The notes beneath the pieces were generated by a model that did not search any database, was not told the DNA's origin, and was given only the letters and a program-made list of their open reading frames with translations. A program made the translations under genes and the position numbers. Below, one piece after another: positions 33,364-44,600 of a stretch of 64,000 nt of DNA; the stretch's first letter is position 1; each line of letters begins with the position of its first letter. The DNA lies in assembly GCA_033065855.1 (NCBI GenBank), contig JAVXUO010002657.1, positions 181,001 to 245,000 of the forward strand, given 5' to 3'. Origin of the DNA: Escallonia rubra (lineage: Eukaryota > Streptophyta > Magnoliopsida > Escalloniales > Escalloniaceae).

Positions 33364-35112
33364 ATGGTGGTCACCAACCCTAGCACAACATCAGGCTGCG
33401 GGCTATGCCGATTCCCGTTGCAAGTCCTGGGAGGCCGATGGTTCATGATGTTTGCCTCCTTCTTGATCATGGCTTGCGCCGGCGCTACCTATCTCTTTGC
33501 TGTGTACTCCAAAGTGATCAAATCCACTCTCGGCTATGATCAGTCCACACTTAACCTTCTGAGCTCATGCAAGGACCTTGGCGCCAATGTCGGTGTTCTC
33601 TCTGGCCTCCTAGCCGAGGTAACTCCGACGTGGTTCGTGCTCTTGGTGGGATCCGCCATGAACTTTTCCGGCTATCTGCTAATCTGGCTTGCGGTCACGA
33701 AAAAGATTCCCAAACCTAGTGTTTGGCAGATGTGTGTTTATTTAGGCATTGGTGCGAACTCACAGAATTTCGCAAACACGGGTTCACTTGTTACTTGCGT
33801 GAAAAACTTCCCCGAAAGCCGAGGTATGATGTTAGGTTTGATGAAGGGTTTCGTAGGGCTAAGTGGGGCAATTTTTACGCAGCTTTATCTTGCAATATAT
33901 GGCAATGATTCCGTATCTTTGATCCTACTTATTGCCTGGCTTCCGGCCGTCATCTCGATGATGTTTGTTTTCAGCATAAGGCCGATGAAAATTTCAAGGC
34001 ATCCGAATGAAGTCAAGGTTTTCTACCAGTATCTCTATATTTCTATTGTTTTGGCTTTAGGTCTCATGGGACTAACAATTGCTCAAAAATATGTCAATTT
34101 CTCTCACAATGCATACATAGGAAGTGCCACTGCTGTTTGTTTCGTGCTTTTCCTTCCATGTCTTACAGCGATAAGAGAAGAATATGTTAGTTGGAACACA
34201 AGGAAACATGAAATAAATAACCCTCCAACTAGGGTTACCATTGAGGAACCGCCACTTCCTATCTCGATGCAGGCAGGATCCCCTGAACTTTTGACAGCCA
34301 AAGAGGATACTAATGTCTCCTGTTGCTCAAACATTTGCAATAAACCGAAAAGGGGCGAAGATTATACGATATTACAAGCTTTATTAAGCATTGACATGCT
34401 AATCCTATTTGTGGCTACATTTTGTGGATTAGGGTGCAGTCTAACAGCAGTCGATAATATGGGACAAATTGGTGAGTCATTAGGCTACCCAACTCAGACC
34501 ATAAGTACTTTTATCTCCCTCATCAGCATATGGAACTATTTCGGTCGGGTTTTTGCCGGTTTCATCTCCGAAATTATTCTCCTAAAATGGAAAGTGCCAC
34601 GGACGCTTATGATGACATTCGCCCTAGTTTTACCGGCGATTGGTGATATCATTATCGCCTACCCGTTCCCAGGTTCCGTCTATGTCGCTTCAGTTTTGAT
34701 AGGGATCTCGTATGGTGCACAACTAACCTTGCTTTTCATAATCATATCTGAGCTGTTTGGGTTGAAATATTACTCTACTCTCTTCAATTGTGGCCAGCTC
34801 GCAAGCCCACTTGGTTCGTATATACTCAATGTGAAAATTGTTGGGAAGCTTTATGACAGAGAGGCACTGAAGCAACTTGCACTCAAGGGAATGACTAGGT
34901 CAATGGTGCATGAGCTGACATGCATTGGCAAGCAATGTTATTGGCTTTCTTTCTTGATTCTGGCTGGAACAAACATATTTGGAGCTCTTGTTTCGCTGAT
35001 TTTGGTGCTGAGAACTCGGAAGTACTATAGAGGTGACATCTACAAAAGGTTTAGGGATGAGATGGCAGCAAATGAGAGGGAAATGGCCTTGGTTTCTGAA
35101 GCTGGAAATTAG
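33364..35112 (+). CDS. Nodulin-like / NFD4-type major facilitator protein
   Basis: Single open frame of 582 residues, about the usual length for the family. Residues 18-265 form a Nodulin-like domain with membrane segments (WFMMFASFLIMACAGATYLF, TWFVLLVGSAMNFSGYLLIW) and the family signature GANSQNFANTGSLVTCVKNF. A polar cytoplasmic loop of about 70 residues follows, then a second MFS half (about 340-550: MGQIGESLGYP, SIWNYFGRVFAGF, SYGAQLTLLFIIISELFG) and a charged tail ending KRFRDEMAANERE. About 12 membrane helices are expected. Relatives include NFD4, needed for karyogamy in Arabidopsis, and nodulin-like transporters; the substrate is not known. The start at 33364 has a good context and precedes the conserved LQVLGGRW block. 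It is the only clearly intact host gene here, bracketed by two solo LTRs. Confidence 0.93.
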   Translation: MVVTNPSTTSGCGLCRFPLQVLGGRWFMMFASFLIMACAGATYLFAVYSKVIKSTLGYDQSTLNLLSSCKDLGANVGVLSGLLAEVTPTWFVLLVGSAMNFSGYLLIWLAVTKKIPKPSVWQMCVYLGIGANSQNFANTGSLVTCVKNFPESRGMMLGLMKGFVGLSGAIFTQLYLAIYGNDSVSLILLIAWLPAVISMMFVFSIRPMKISRHPNEVKVFYQYLYISIVLALGLMGLTIAQKYVNFSHNAYIGSATAVCFVLFLPCLTAIREEYVSWNTRKHEINNPPTRVTIEEPPLPISMQAGSPELLTAKEDTNVSCCSNICNKPKRGEDYTILQALLSIDMLILFVATFCGLGCSLTAVDNMGQIGESLGYPTQTISTFISLISIWNYFGRVFAGFISEIILLKWKVPRTLMMTFALVLPAIGDIIIAYPFPGSVYVASVLIGISYGAQLTLLFIIISELFGLKYYSTLFNCGQLASPLGSYILNVKIVGKLYDREALKQLALKGMTRSMVHELTCIGKQCYWLSFLILAGTNIFGALVSLILVLRTRKYYRGDIYKRFRDEMAANEREMALVSEAGN

Positions 35113-35576
35113 ACGGTAAGATTTGTATCCAAATAATTTCGGATATTTAAATCCCTTCTTTCCTTGTTCATCATGACTTTAAGTTTGTGTTTTTATTAAG
35201 GCATTGATTATTCAGGTTCTTTATGGAGGCTTTAATGCCTAACTTGCTGTAAGCAGCATATTACCTTGGCTTTGGGTTCAAAATAAGTAGCAAATTACCT
35301 TCTCTGTTGTTCTTCGCTATTTAGGATGTCAACAACTAGTGTAGCGCTTGAGAACCGTTTTTTTTTTTTTTTTTTCAGTTTTTCCAATATACTACCACCT
35401 GACTAGAGTCTTTAGGAAACGCGTTTGACAAGCAGTTTTCATTTTTTTTCCCTTCCGTTTTGTAACTAGTTTTTAACATGGAGCTGTTTTTGGGAACTCC
35501 ATTCCAAAGTTTTCAGTTTTGTTTTGAGATACAACCTTCAAACTTTGTTTGAAAAAAATTAAAACCCACATTTTAA
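35113..35576 (+). other. 3' flank of the transporter gene
   Basis: T-rich sequence with AATAAT- and AAATAAG-like motifs (35142, 35281) that could serve polyadenylation, and a run of about 21 T at 35360. No repeat partner was found. It ends at the target duplication of the next solo LTR. Confidence 0.5.
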
Positions 35577-35581
35577 GACAA

Positions 35582-36942
35582 TGTTCACAACCTATTCTGG
35601 ACCGCACCCCGGGTCCCGCTAAGAGATCCTAGTGGCGCGACACGTCACCCATTTGGCGGTCAACATCGCTCAACAAGATTGCTCGGTCAAAGTACTCCGC
35701 GCCTCGAGCATCCGGACGGCGATCAAAGGTGTGCTCCCCCCAAATCGGGTCAGCCACCCCAAGGGGGTCGGCCACCCCAAGGGGTCGGCCACCCCAAGGG
35801 GGTCGGCCTCCATTGCCCCTCGAAGGGGGGAACCTGTTGCACGGCACTAGCTTCTCACTCCAACAACACACCCCCGCTATCTTCAGTAGTGCGACGCTCA
35901 TTGTTGCCGGCTCAATCAAACTCGCGGCGGGACGGGCTCCCGACCCTAAGGCCATCGCCGGCGTAATCACCCGACGGGCTCCGGCCCTCACGGGCACAAT
36001 CAACCGGAGGCTCCGGCCTTCGCCAGCACAATCAACCGACGGGCTCCGGCCCTCGCAGGCACAATCAACCGGAGGCTCCGGCCTTCGCCCGCACAATCAC
36101 CCGACGGGCTTCAGGGGGCTCCGCTCGTAGTGCCCCGGCACGAGGACCCACCGCTACGGACTCCGAGCATCAAGCCATGAACATGCGCGCTCATATCACC
36201 GTTGATCATCGACGTCGTCAGGGCAATGAACCGCGGGTCACTCCGGGACGGGAGCAGGTCCTCGGAGGGCATCGCGTCCGGCACGCCTGGCAGTTGGCTG
36301 CAGGGGCAACCCTTACCGCTGCCAGGATCTCTGCGCGTCTCATGACGCATCTCGTGGGATTCAGTAAGGGCTTGGACTGGAGGCTGGGGCAACGGGCTGC
36401 TCTGACCATGCTACCGCAGTGTGGTCAGTCTCCTCAGACAGGCAGAGGGACGCTGCAAGGGCAGGGCGGCATGAACTCGGGGGCCAGCATATCCGACGAA
36501 CGATCAATACCGCAGGACCCCCTACGGCGACGTGTCACTCCCGGAGGACGACACGTGTCGGCTGATGACACGCGCATATTTGTGCCTATATATAGTGGAT
36601 TCTGGAGCTTATTCAAGGACTTCTCTCTCATTTGGACATTTCACTTTCTCTCTCTAAAGCTCATTCTCTCTGAATTTCTAGTGAGAGAAAGACTTTTGGA
36701 CTCCTGTCATCGGACTCTTGACGCTGCACCCTCGACGCGGACTGTCGGCTGTTGACTGTCGCCCCTGCTCGTCGTCTCCCTGCTTACGCGGCGCTGCCAG
36801 CCCTCGCGACCTGCCTGGGGAGCCTTGCTCTCAGCCCTTACTCCATCCTTGCTGTCTCCCACTTCGTCTACCTGGAAGCCAACGCAGACTGCATCCTTTG
36901 TGGCACCTCACGTGGCATGCGGACCAACTTTCCTCGGCAACA
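35582..36942 (+). mobile_element. Solo LTR, family C (copy C3), downstream of the transporter gene
   Basis: TGTTCACAACCTATTCTGG...GGCAACA, 1361 bases, flanked by a perfect duplication GACAA (35577-35581 and 36943-36947). It is homologous to C2 at both ends but about 650 bases shorter. Its own GC-rich arrays differ: CGGCCACCCCAAGGGGGT units at 35745-35810 and about 34/68-base units (CAATCAACCGGAGGCTCCGG) at 35965-36125. The G-box (36552) and TATA motif (about 36585) are kept. The long frames on both strands are repeat translations. Confidence 0.93.
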
Positions 36943-36947
36943 GACAA

Positions 36948-37970
36948 CTAATTCCTTATATCATCACCACCAATCAATCCCATTCACTCACCCCTCATCC
37001 GCCCAGAAACCCTAGAACCCAAAACCCATCTCACCGTCGTCGTCTCTCTTTAATGAAACTCAGCTCAACAACATCTCAACCAACACTTCCGTCCACCACC
37101 TAACTACCATCGTCAACAATCGCAACGCATCAGCATTTGACAGCCACCAAAGGCTTGTTGCCTCCCATGTCAGCTTTTGAACCATCAGCCTTTGAGAACC
37201 ATCAGCCTTTGAGAACCACAATGAATCACTGTCATCCTTGTCAGACTACTAACCCATCACTGCCGCATTAGCGTTCGACAACCACCAGGGATCCATTGAC
37301 AGCTCCTAAATCATTACTGTCGTGCATCATACTTCGACGACTACCACATATCGACAATCACCAGGGGTTCGCTGCCATCCGTTGACAGCTCCTAAATCAT
37401 TACCGTCGTGCATCATACTTCAACAACCACCACAGATTGTGACCATTCCCTGTCAGCTTTTGAACCCATCACCACCGCGCGTCAGCCTTCTACAACCAGC
37501 ACGGCTCGCCACCATCCACCGTTTGCTCCTAAACTCATCACCATCGCACATCAGCCCTACACATCCCACTTTCACTATGCTTGGTGGCGTTGATTCCAGC
37601 AAAGGTCATGACATTGTGGGGGTGCCAATGAAGATCTGGTGATGGATCGGGTCATGGTGGTACCAAGGGAAGCGGGTTGGAAATGCAGCGGTGGTGTTAG
37701 TTTAATGGTGGTGGTTGGAGGTGTTCTAGTGAAGAAATCCAAAAGAGCTGAAAATAATGAAAGTGAAACTCAAAAACCAAAACTCCTAACCAAACACATG
37801 ACTCTTTTTGTAAAAAATTGAAAACTAAAGAGGGTTTGGTTTTTATTTTTCTGAAAACTGGAAACTAAAAACTACAAGTGTTCCATAAGTTGTACTATAG
37901 ATGGTTGTGAACAGAAATTTGGTTTCTATCGGTTTAGATGTATTTATACCAACGTAGATACTTGTACTTA
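36948..37970. other. CA/TC-rich low-complexity interval with local tandem repeats
   Basis: CCACCA- and CATCA-rich sequence. A CATCAGCCTTTGAGAACCA unit is tandem at 37176-37215, and a unit of about 87 bases (CAGCTCCTAAATCATTAC) occurs at 37298 and 37385. From about 37560 it becomes ordinary. Short open frames are low-complexity. No gene was recognised. Confidence 0.5.
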
Positions 37971-39119
37971 CAGGGACTAAATGCACTTAGCACCTATAAA
38001 TTAGAATCAACCAGACTGAGCATCTTAAAATTTTAAACTTGGCACCTAGCACCTCAAACTTTCTTGCTAAACCGGATTTCCCATCATTTCTTGATGTCTA
38101 TATATATGTCCACATTGGATCCATGTCACCTCCCTTACCCTTCATTTTGTAATTTCCCCTATTACCCCAACACCCTCTTCAATCTGCTCTAGTCCCTTGT
38201 CCACTCCACCACCACCACAATATAACCTGCCACCTCAACTTGCCCCACTAAACCAATGACCACCACCACCACCACCACAAAACCCTTCACACCAATTCGC
38301 AAACTAATTCTCGCCACTAATTACAGCCACGCACCAAACTGCACCACTCATGACCATTATCGTCGGTCAAACCGACTATGGAACGCAACCCACCACCTAC
38401 TGCTGCCACGAACCAAACTCCACCACCCACTGTCTCCTTCGCAAACCACTTCACTGACCACAAGCGTGCATTAAAGGCCAACACCCACCACCAACGCAGC
38501 CAAAATGTCCACCACTACTGCCAGTTGTCACCATCCCCATCACCCATCATAGTCACAAACCAAACCCCACCACCATAGACCCAATCACGATCATTGCACC
38601 CGGTCACCCAGCGAACCCACCATCGATCTCAAATAGCCACATCAACCACCACCATACCAAATCAGCCACCACCGTCGAACTCTACATCGCCGATAAAACA
38701 TCCCCACATGTTGTACCTACATCAGCCACCCCGCCACTATTTTTAGTTTTTCATTTTCTAGTTTTCCTTGGATGCATGTGCTTTGGTATGGATTTGGGGT
38801 GGGGAGTGGGTGCATGGCGGTGTGTGTTTGGGTGGGGAGGAGGGGGGTGACAACCAGTGATAGAGGGAAAGGGTATGTGAGAGAATAGGGTTTTCATTTA
38901 TTTCTTTTTATTCGATCACCACAAAAAAAAAGTAAATTAGGGACATTTTTGGGTTTGCCTTTTCTGTTGGATGGAAAGTCGTGGCGTTAGATGAAAAAGG
39001 AACAAATGCTAGATCAAAAGGGTTTGTGCCGTCAATTGGTTTTTAGCATAAGGAACTTGGAAGTAAAGGTGTCGAGTGCCAAATTTAAAACCTTAGGGTG
39101 TTTGGTGCAATTAACCCCT
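37971..39119. mobile_element. Terminal-inverted-repeat element, non-autonomous
   Basis: The left end, AGGGACTAAATGCACTTAGC, and the right end read on the minus strand, AGGGGTTAATTGCACCAAAC, are imperfect inverted repeats extending about 90 bases (shared AAATTT(A)AA-CTTGGCACxx-ACACC). The interior, 38200-38720, is CCACCA-rich without a transposase. I found no clear target duplication, so the superfamily (MULE- or MITE-like) is open. Confidence 0.5.
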
Positions 39120-39300
39120 AAGTTTCAGTTGCTTGGTGTGATTAATCCTACTTAAAATTTTATGTACATAAATACTTTGTTAAGTGGGGTTCAAAAGCAT
39201 GCCATAGGATTAATCGCGCATCTCCTTATAGGAATAATCTTGTGTTTTACAATACCTCGTTGCACCTTGTTTACAAGCGATAGTGTCGGGGAGGGCTGAT
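39120..39300. other. Target region of the young retrotransposon
   Basis: Ordinary AT-rich sequence. The last five bases, CTGAT (39296-39300), are the left copy of the target duplication. The same locus resumes at 48535. Confidence 0.8.
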
Positions 39301-41536
39301 TGTGAGGCCCCGATCTTAATTAGCCACTAATCATTTTATTAAGTTTAAACATATTTAACTTTGGTTGAAATAATGTAATCGTGTTATAATATTTGTATAC
39401 ATAAAATAAATATCGAAATTAATTGTGGGCCCAAAATATAATTATGTAAAACCTTGGGGGTTAAAAAGTAATTGTGCAAAACCTTGGGGGGGTCAATATG
39501 CAAATATGAAAAGTTGGTATTAGTGGCATGCCATGTGTTGCCTTAGGATTAATTATTTGGTGGTGAGTAAGCAAAAGAAACTAATAAAAAATGGAAAGAA
39601 GTCTAAGTGGATAATTTAGAAACAAAAGGGAAGGTGGGGTTGCAAGACCTTAGTCTCGGCCAAGAGAAACAAAGAGAAGGGAAAGAGTGGGAAAAGAAAA
39701 GAGAGAAAGAAGAAGGAAGAAAAGAAAAGAGAGAAAGGAAGAAGAGAAGAAGAGAAGAAGAGAAGAAGAGAAGGAAGAGTAAAGGAGGGGGATTTGCATC
39801 AACTTTCTCCTATTGACTTGAGCTTAATTTTCTTGGTAGGTTATCTTGTTCTTTTAGGTTTTAAAGCATGTTAGAGAAGTATTATGATGGTAGTAAAACA
39901 CTTATATATATTTTCGAAATGATTCAAGGAGAAGGGGGTTCATGTATACTGAAATCTGCAAAAACAGTCATGGAATTATGGTACTTTTTGGTACTTAGAA
40001 ATGTATACTTTTAGTTAAGATATAAACCTGGTTATTTTATATGTTATACTAGTACATGTATAGAGTATACATACCAAATTCCAGATTATTTCAAGTAGTA
40101 TTACTATGGTTTAAAATTCGTGGATTGAAACCTATTCTGTGAAACTGTACAGTCATGGAATTAGAGTACTTTTGATGCTTAGAAATGTATACTTTTAGTT
40201 AAGATATGGACTTGGTTATTTTATATGTTACACTAGTACATGTATAGAGTATACATACCAAATTTCAGATTATTTCAAGTACTATTGCTATGGTTTAAAA
40301 TTCGTGGCTTGAAACCTATCTTGTGAAACTGTTGCTAGGCAGATTCTGAAGTTTGTCTTTTAAAGGGCTTAATATGATCTTACAACAATATTTTCGTGTC
40401 AAGTGAAATACTGGGATGTAGCTCTTTAAGTCTAGTTTTCATAAATATATAGTTTGACTGTAGAAGCCTTGTAATTAAATTGTTATGATTTTCGGAGTAC
40501 AGACTACTCCTGCTGCCATTTGAAATACTGGGCAGATTAGGTTACATGTTTGGCATGTATTGTTGATAATACGGTAACTTGATGAAATTCATGTTGACGT
40601 ATGTACATGATTATGCATATCACGTGAAGGAGGAGGAAAAAAGTGAGTTGAGGGTGTTATTTGCCGGGGTTGGAAGTTATCCGGCCAGGGTTCTCGTTCT
40701 CGTTCATGTCTTGATAGTGCGCACTAGCTATGCGTACTAATTCTCGAAAGGAATTATTGGCGTGCCTGTGATGACGTTGGACTTCTTCTATCGAACCCGC
40801 TACATCAGTTGGTTGCGATACGAAAAGTCTCTCGCACTCAGGGAAGGTTGGCTCGTGCATGAGGGGCATATTTGCATATTGATATTCTCGTACTTGGCTT
40901 ATATTTGTCTTGAACTTTTTGTACTGTTTGGCTATTCTTGGCAAGATCAAGTTAATATTTAGGTCTTGCTTGTCATTCTCGTGTATGTTCTACAAGATTT
41001 CAAATCTTGCTCGATATGTTATTCTCGTTTCTTTTGAAGGCAAGTGTGAGCAGATGCTTGCATGTGTTACTCGATATGTTAAATTATTCTTAAGTACGTA
41101 GGTATCATCTGTTCAAGTGACTTGCATGTTCATACTAACTATACATAATATGATCAATTCATGTGTTGGACTTAAAAGCACCGGATACCCTACTGAGCCA
41201 TTAGGCTGACCCATTCCCGATACTTTTTTTTCTAGGTTCGGAGTCGGAGTATTTGCCAAGGGACGAAGAGGATTACCTCGGGGAGACTCAAGAGTATTAC
41301 GCTGGGTGAGCAACGTTTAGTTGTTCTTCGTTTATTTTGGAGTGTAGTACTTGTATAGAAAAGAGAGGTGGTCTGTAATATAATGTTATGTTCAGTCTTT
41401 CCACTTATGGACGACTGTAATGTTTAAGCATACTTCCGCTGTCTCTTTTGAGGTTTTGTAGTAAAGCTCTGTTTATCCTTGAGGTATATGTGTTAACTAG
41501 CTTGTTTAGCGTTGCGCCCCTTCCGGGGGCGTGACA
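39301..41536 (+). repeat. 5' LTR of the young retrotransposon
   Basis: TGTGAGGCCCCGATC...GGGGGCGTGACA, 2236 bases. It contains an uninterrupted purine tract of 91 bases (39689-39779) and an imperfect tandem duplication with a 185-base period starting at 39965 and 40150 (CAGTCATGGAATTA). The short open frames inside are repeated identically in the 3' LTR and have no known match. Confidence 0.95.
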
Positions 41537-41541
41537 ATTAA

Positions 41542-41553
41542 TGGTATCAGAGC
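41542..41553 (+). other. Primer binding site, initiator tRNA-Met
   Basis: TGGTATCAGAGC, complementary to the 3' end of initiator tRNA-Met, 5 bases after the LTR end. Confidence 0.95.
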
Positions 41554-41660
41554 TATAGTTGCTTGGAAGCCAGGCTAAGATCTTCGGAATTGATTAGTTT
41601 ATTTGATTCGAAATTCGGTATGGCCTAAACATATTTTTTCCACCTGTTCAGGTGTTATAT

Positions 41661-44600
41661 ATGGCGGGCCAGAGAGAGGAAAGTATTGTGGGGCAGGGTA
41701 CACAAGGAACTGATCCTAATTTGCGGGAGATAATTGGATTAGTTGGACGTATAGCTAGTGCCCTAGAATCTTCACAAAATAATCAGCAGCACAGTCAGGT
41801 TGGCGAGAGTTCTCAGGTGAGGTACGCTATAGCTACTGATGATCTGACCTTACTTGAAAGATTTGTTAAGCTTAAGCCTATTGTATTCGCGAGTGGCGCT
41901 AATTCAGATGAGGCAGAGGAATGGATAAGCAATAAGGAGAAACTATTTGAGAGAATGCAATTAACTCCTTCACAGAAAGTTTCTTTGGCTACTTTTTATT
42001 TGAGTGAGGATGCGGGGTTTTGGTGGAAGACGATTGATGCAAAGTGGACAGCCGGTAATATGATAAGAACTTGGGATTTGTTTATTACTGAGTTTAATAA
42101 CAAGTATATTCCGGCAAGTGTTAGAAGAGATAGGGAATTGGCTTTCCTACAACTTGAACAGAAAACCAAGACTGTACAAGAATATGAAAAGGAATTTACT
42201 GCTTTAGCTCGACATGCTTCCTATTTGGTTGAGGGTGGTGATAGGAAAGCTAGAAAGTTTGAGACTGGCTTGAATCCTGACATACAGGAAGCTATAGCAC
42301 CTCTTAATATCTCTGATTATCACGAGATTGTAGATCGGGCACTTAATATTGAGAGGACCTTGAGGTTTACACGGGCAAAGAGGGCACATATGAGTTTATC
42401 TAGGCCCCCGGTGCCACAGTGGCAGGCAGGAAGATTTCCTTCAACATCTGGTGATAGGAAATTTCTGAGAACAGATATGAGGAGTATGGCGTATACACCT
42501 AGACCCCAGACACAGGGATTTATGCCCCGACCATTTATAACTGGACCACGACCTCAGCCTAGGCCTGGAGTGAGGCCTACTCAGTATATACCACCTCAAC
42601 AGCAGCCTGTACAAGCAGTTAGTCGATATTGCACATTTTGTGGTATGAATGGGCATACAGAAGAGGTTTGTAGGAAGAGAAAGGGAACATGTTTTGCATG
42701 TGGGACACAGGGGCATCATATGAGGGATTGTCCTAAGAATAAAGGATCTGTGGCTATTACTGCTGGGGAAGCATCTGGTACTGGTATTGGTACCGGTAGA
42801 AGGGTGAATAAACCGACGATAAAGGCTAGAGCATTTGCACTGGGACAAGATGAAGTACAGGGATCGCCTACAGTTGTTGGAGGTACTGTTCTAATTTCTG
42901 GTACTTTGGCTAGAGTATTGATTGATCCTGGCTCTACACATTCATATGTTGCATCACATTTCTTACATCATTTGCCTATGATGTCCGAGTCTTTACCTTT
43001 TGTGGTCAAAGTCAGTACCCCTGTGGGTGATTCTTTATATACAGATAGAGTGTACAAAGCCTGTGAGATTAACATGAATAACCATGTACTGCATGCTAAT
43101 TTGATTGCATTGCCTATGCGGGAGTTGGATGTTATTTTGGGTATGGATTGGTTATCCCACAATCATGCTAGTGTTGACTGTTTTGCCAAGACTGTTACGT
43201 TTACTTTACCTGATCAGTCGGTATTCATGTACGTGGGTGATAAAAGTCCAATTGCTATCCCTATTATTTCTGCCTTACGTGCTCAGAAGTTACTTGATAA
43301 GGGTTGTGTGGGATATATTGTGTATGCTATTGACTGTTCGAAGACAGTGACTAAGCTGGAGGACATCCCTATTGTTCAAGAATATTCGGATGTATTTTCT
43401 CAGGACTTGATTACTCTACCACCTGATAGGGAGATAGAATTTGTTATTGAACTTGTTCCAGGCACTGCACCTATATCCAAAGCTCCCTACAGAATGGCTC
43501 CTGCTGAGTTGAAAGAGTTAAAGGTGCAATTACAAGATTTACTTGATAAAGGTTTTATTAGACCAAGTACTTCACCTTGGGGTTCGCCTGTCTTATTTGT
43601 TAAGAAAAAGGATGGTACCTTACGTTTATGTATTGACTACAGACAGTTAAATCAGGTAACCATAAAGAATAAATATCCATTACCCCATATCGAGGATTTG
43701 TTTGATCAATTGCAAGGAGCTAAGATATTTTCCAAATTGGATTTGAGGTCAGGTTATCATCAGTTAAAGGTGAGGGAAGAGGATGTCCCTAAGACTGCTT
43801 TCAGGACTAGGTATGGTCATTACGAATTTCTAGTTATGCCATTTGGGGTTACTAATGCACCCGCGGCGTTTATGGATTTGATGAATCGCATATTCAAACC
43901 ATACTTGGATAGTTTTGTGGTAGTCTTTATTGATGATATTTTGGTTTATTCTCGGGATACCCAACAACATGCTCAGCATCTTAGACTTGTTTTGCAAACC
44001 TTACGGGATAAAAAGTTGTATGCCAAATTTGAAAAGTGTATGTTTTGGCTGGAACAAGTTGCTTTTCTGGGGCATATAATATCGGGTGCAGGAATATCAG
44101 TGGATCCGGCTAAGATTGAGGCTATACAAAGTTGGAAAATGCCATCAACAGTATTGGAGATACGTAGTTTCTTGGGGTTAGCCGGATATTACCGTAGATT
44201 TGTTGAGGGATTTTCTAAAATTGCTGGTCCATTATCCCGTTTGACTCAGAAGAAAGTAACTTTTATTTGGGATGGTAAATGTGAGAATAGTTTTCAGGAG
44301 TTGAAACATAGATTGGTCAGTGCACCTATTTTGGTTCTGCCTAACGGGAATGATGATTTTGTAATATACAGTGATGCATCTCACAAAGGTTTGGGTTGTG
44401 TGCTTATGCAAAGAGGTAAGGTAATTGCTTATGCATCACGTAAATTGAAGCCATATGAAGAGAATTATCCTACCCATGATCTAGAGTTAGCAGCTATTGT
44501 TTTTGCCTTGCATAAGTGGAGACATTATCTGTATGGAGCAGTATTTGAGGTCTACACCGATCATAAGAGTTTGAAATATTTATTTTCACAGAAGGAATTG

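Noticed and set aside
33723-34340. Small frames inside the transporter gene
   Set aside because: Shadows in other frames of a long, well conserved coding sequence.
39607-39816. Lys/Glu/Arg-rich frame (also 46601-46867)
   Set aside because: Translation of the LTR purine tract.
40657-40950. 97-codon minus-strand frame, repeated at 47650-47943
   Set aside because: It is part of the LTR and identical in both copies by descent. The older LTR at 1-1088 does not keep it, so there is no sign of selection.
41652-41660. GTG as start of the gag-pol frame
   Set aside because: Plant cytosolic translation starts at AUG here; the first ATG in frame is at 41661. The three extra codons are only open sequence.
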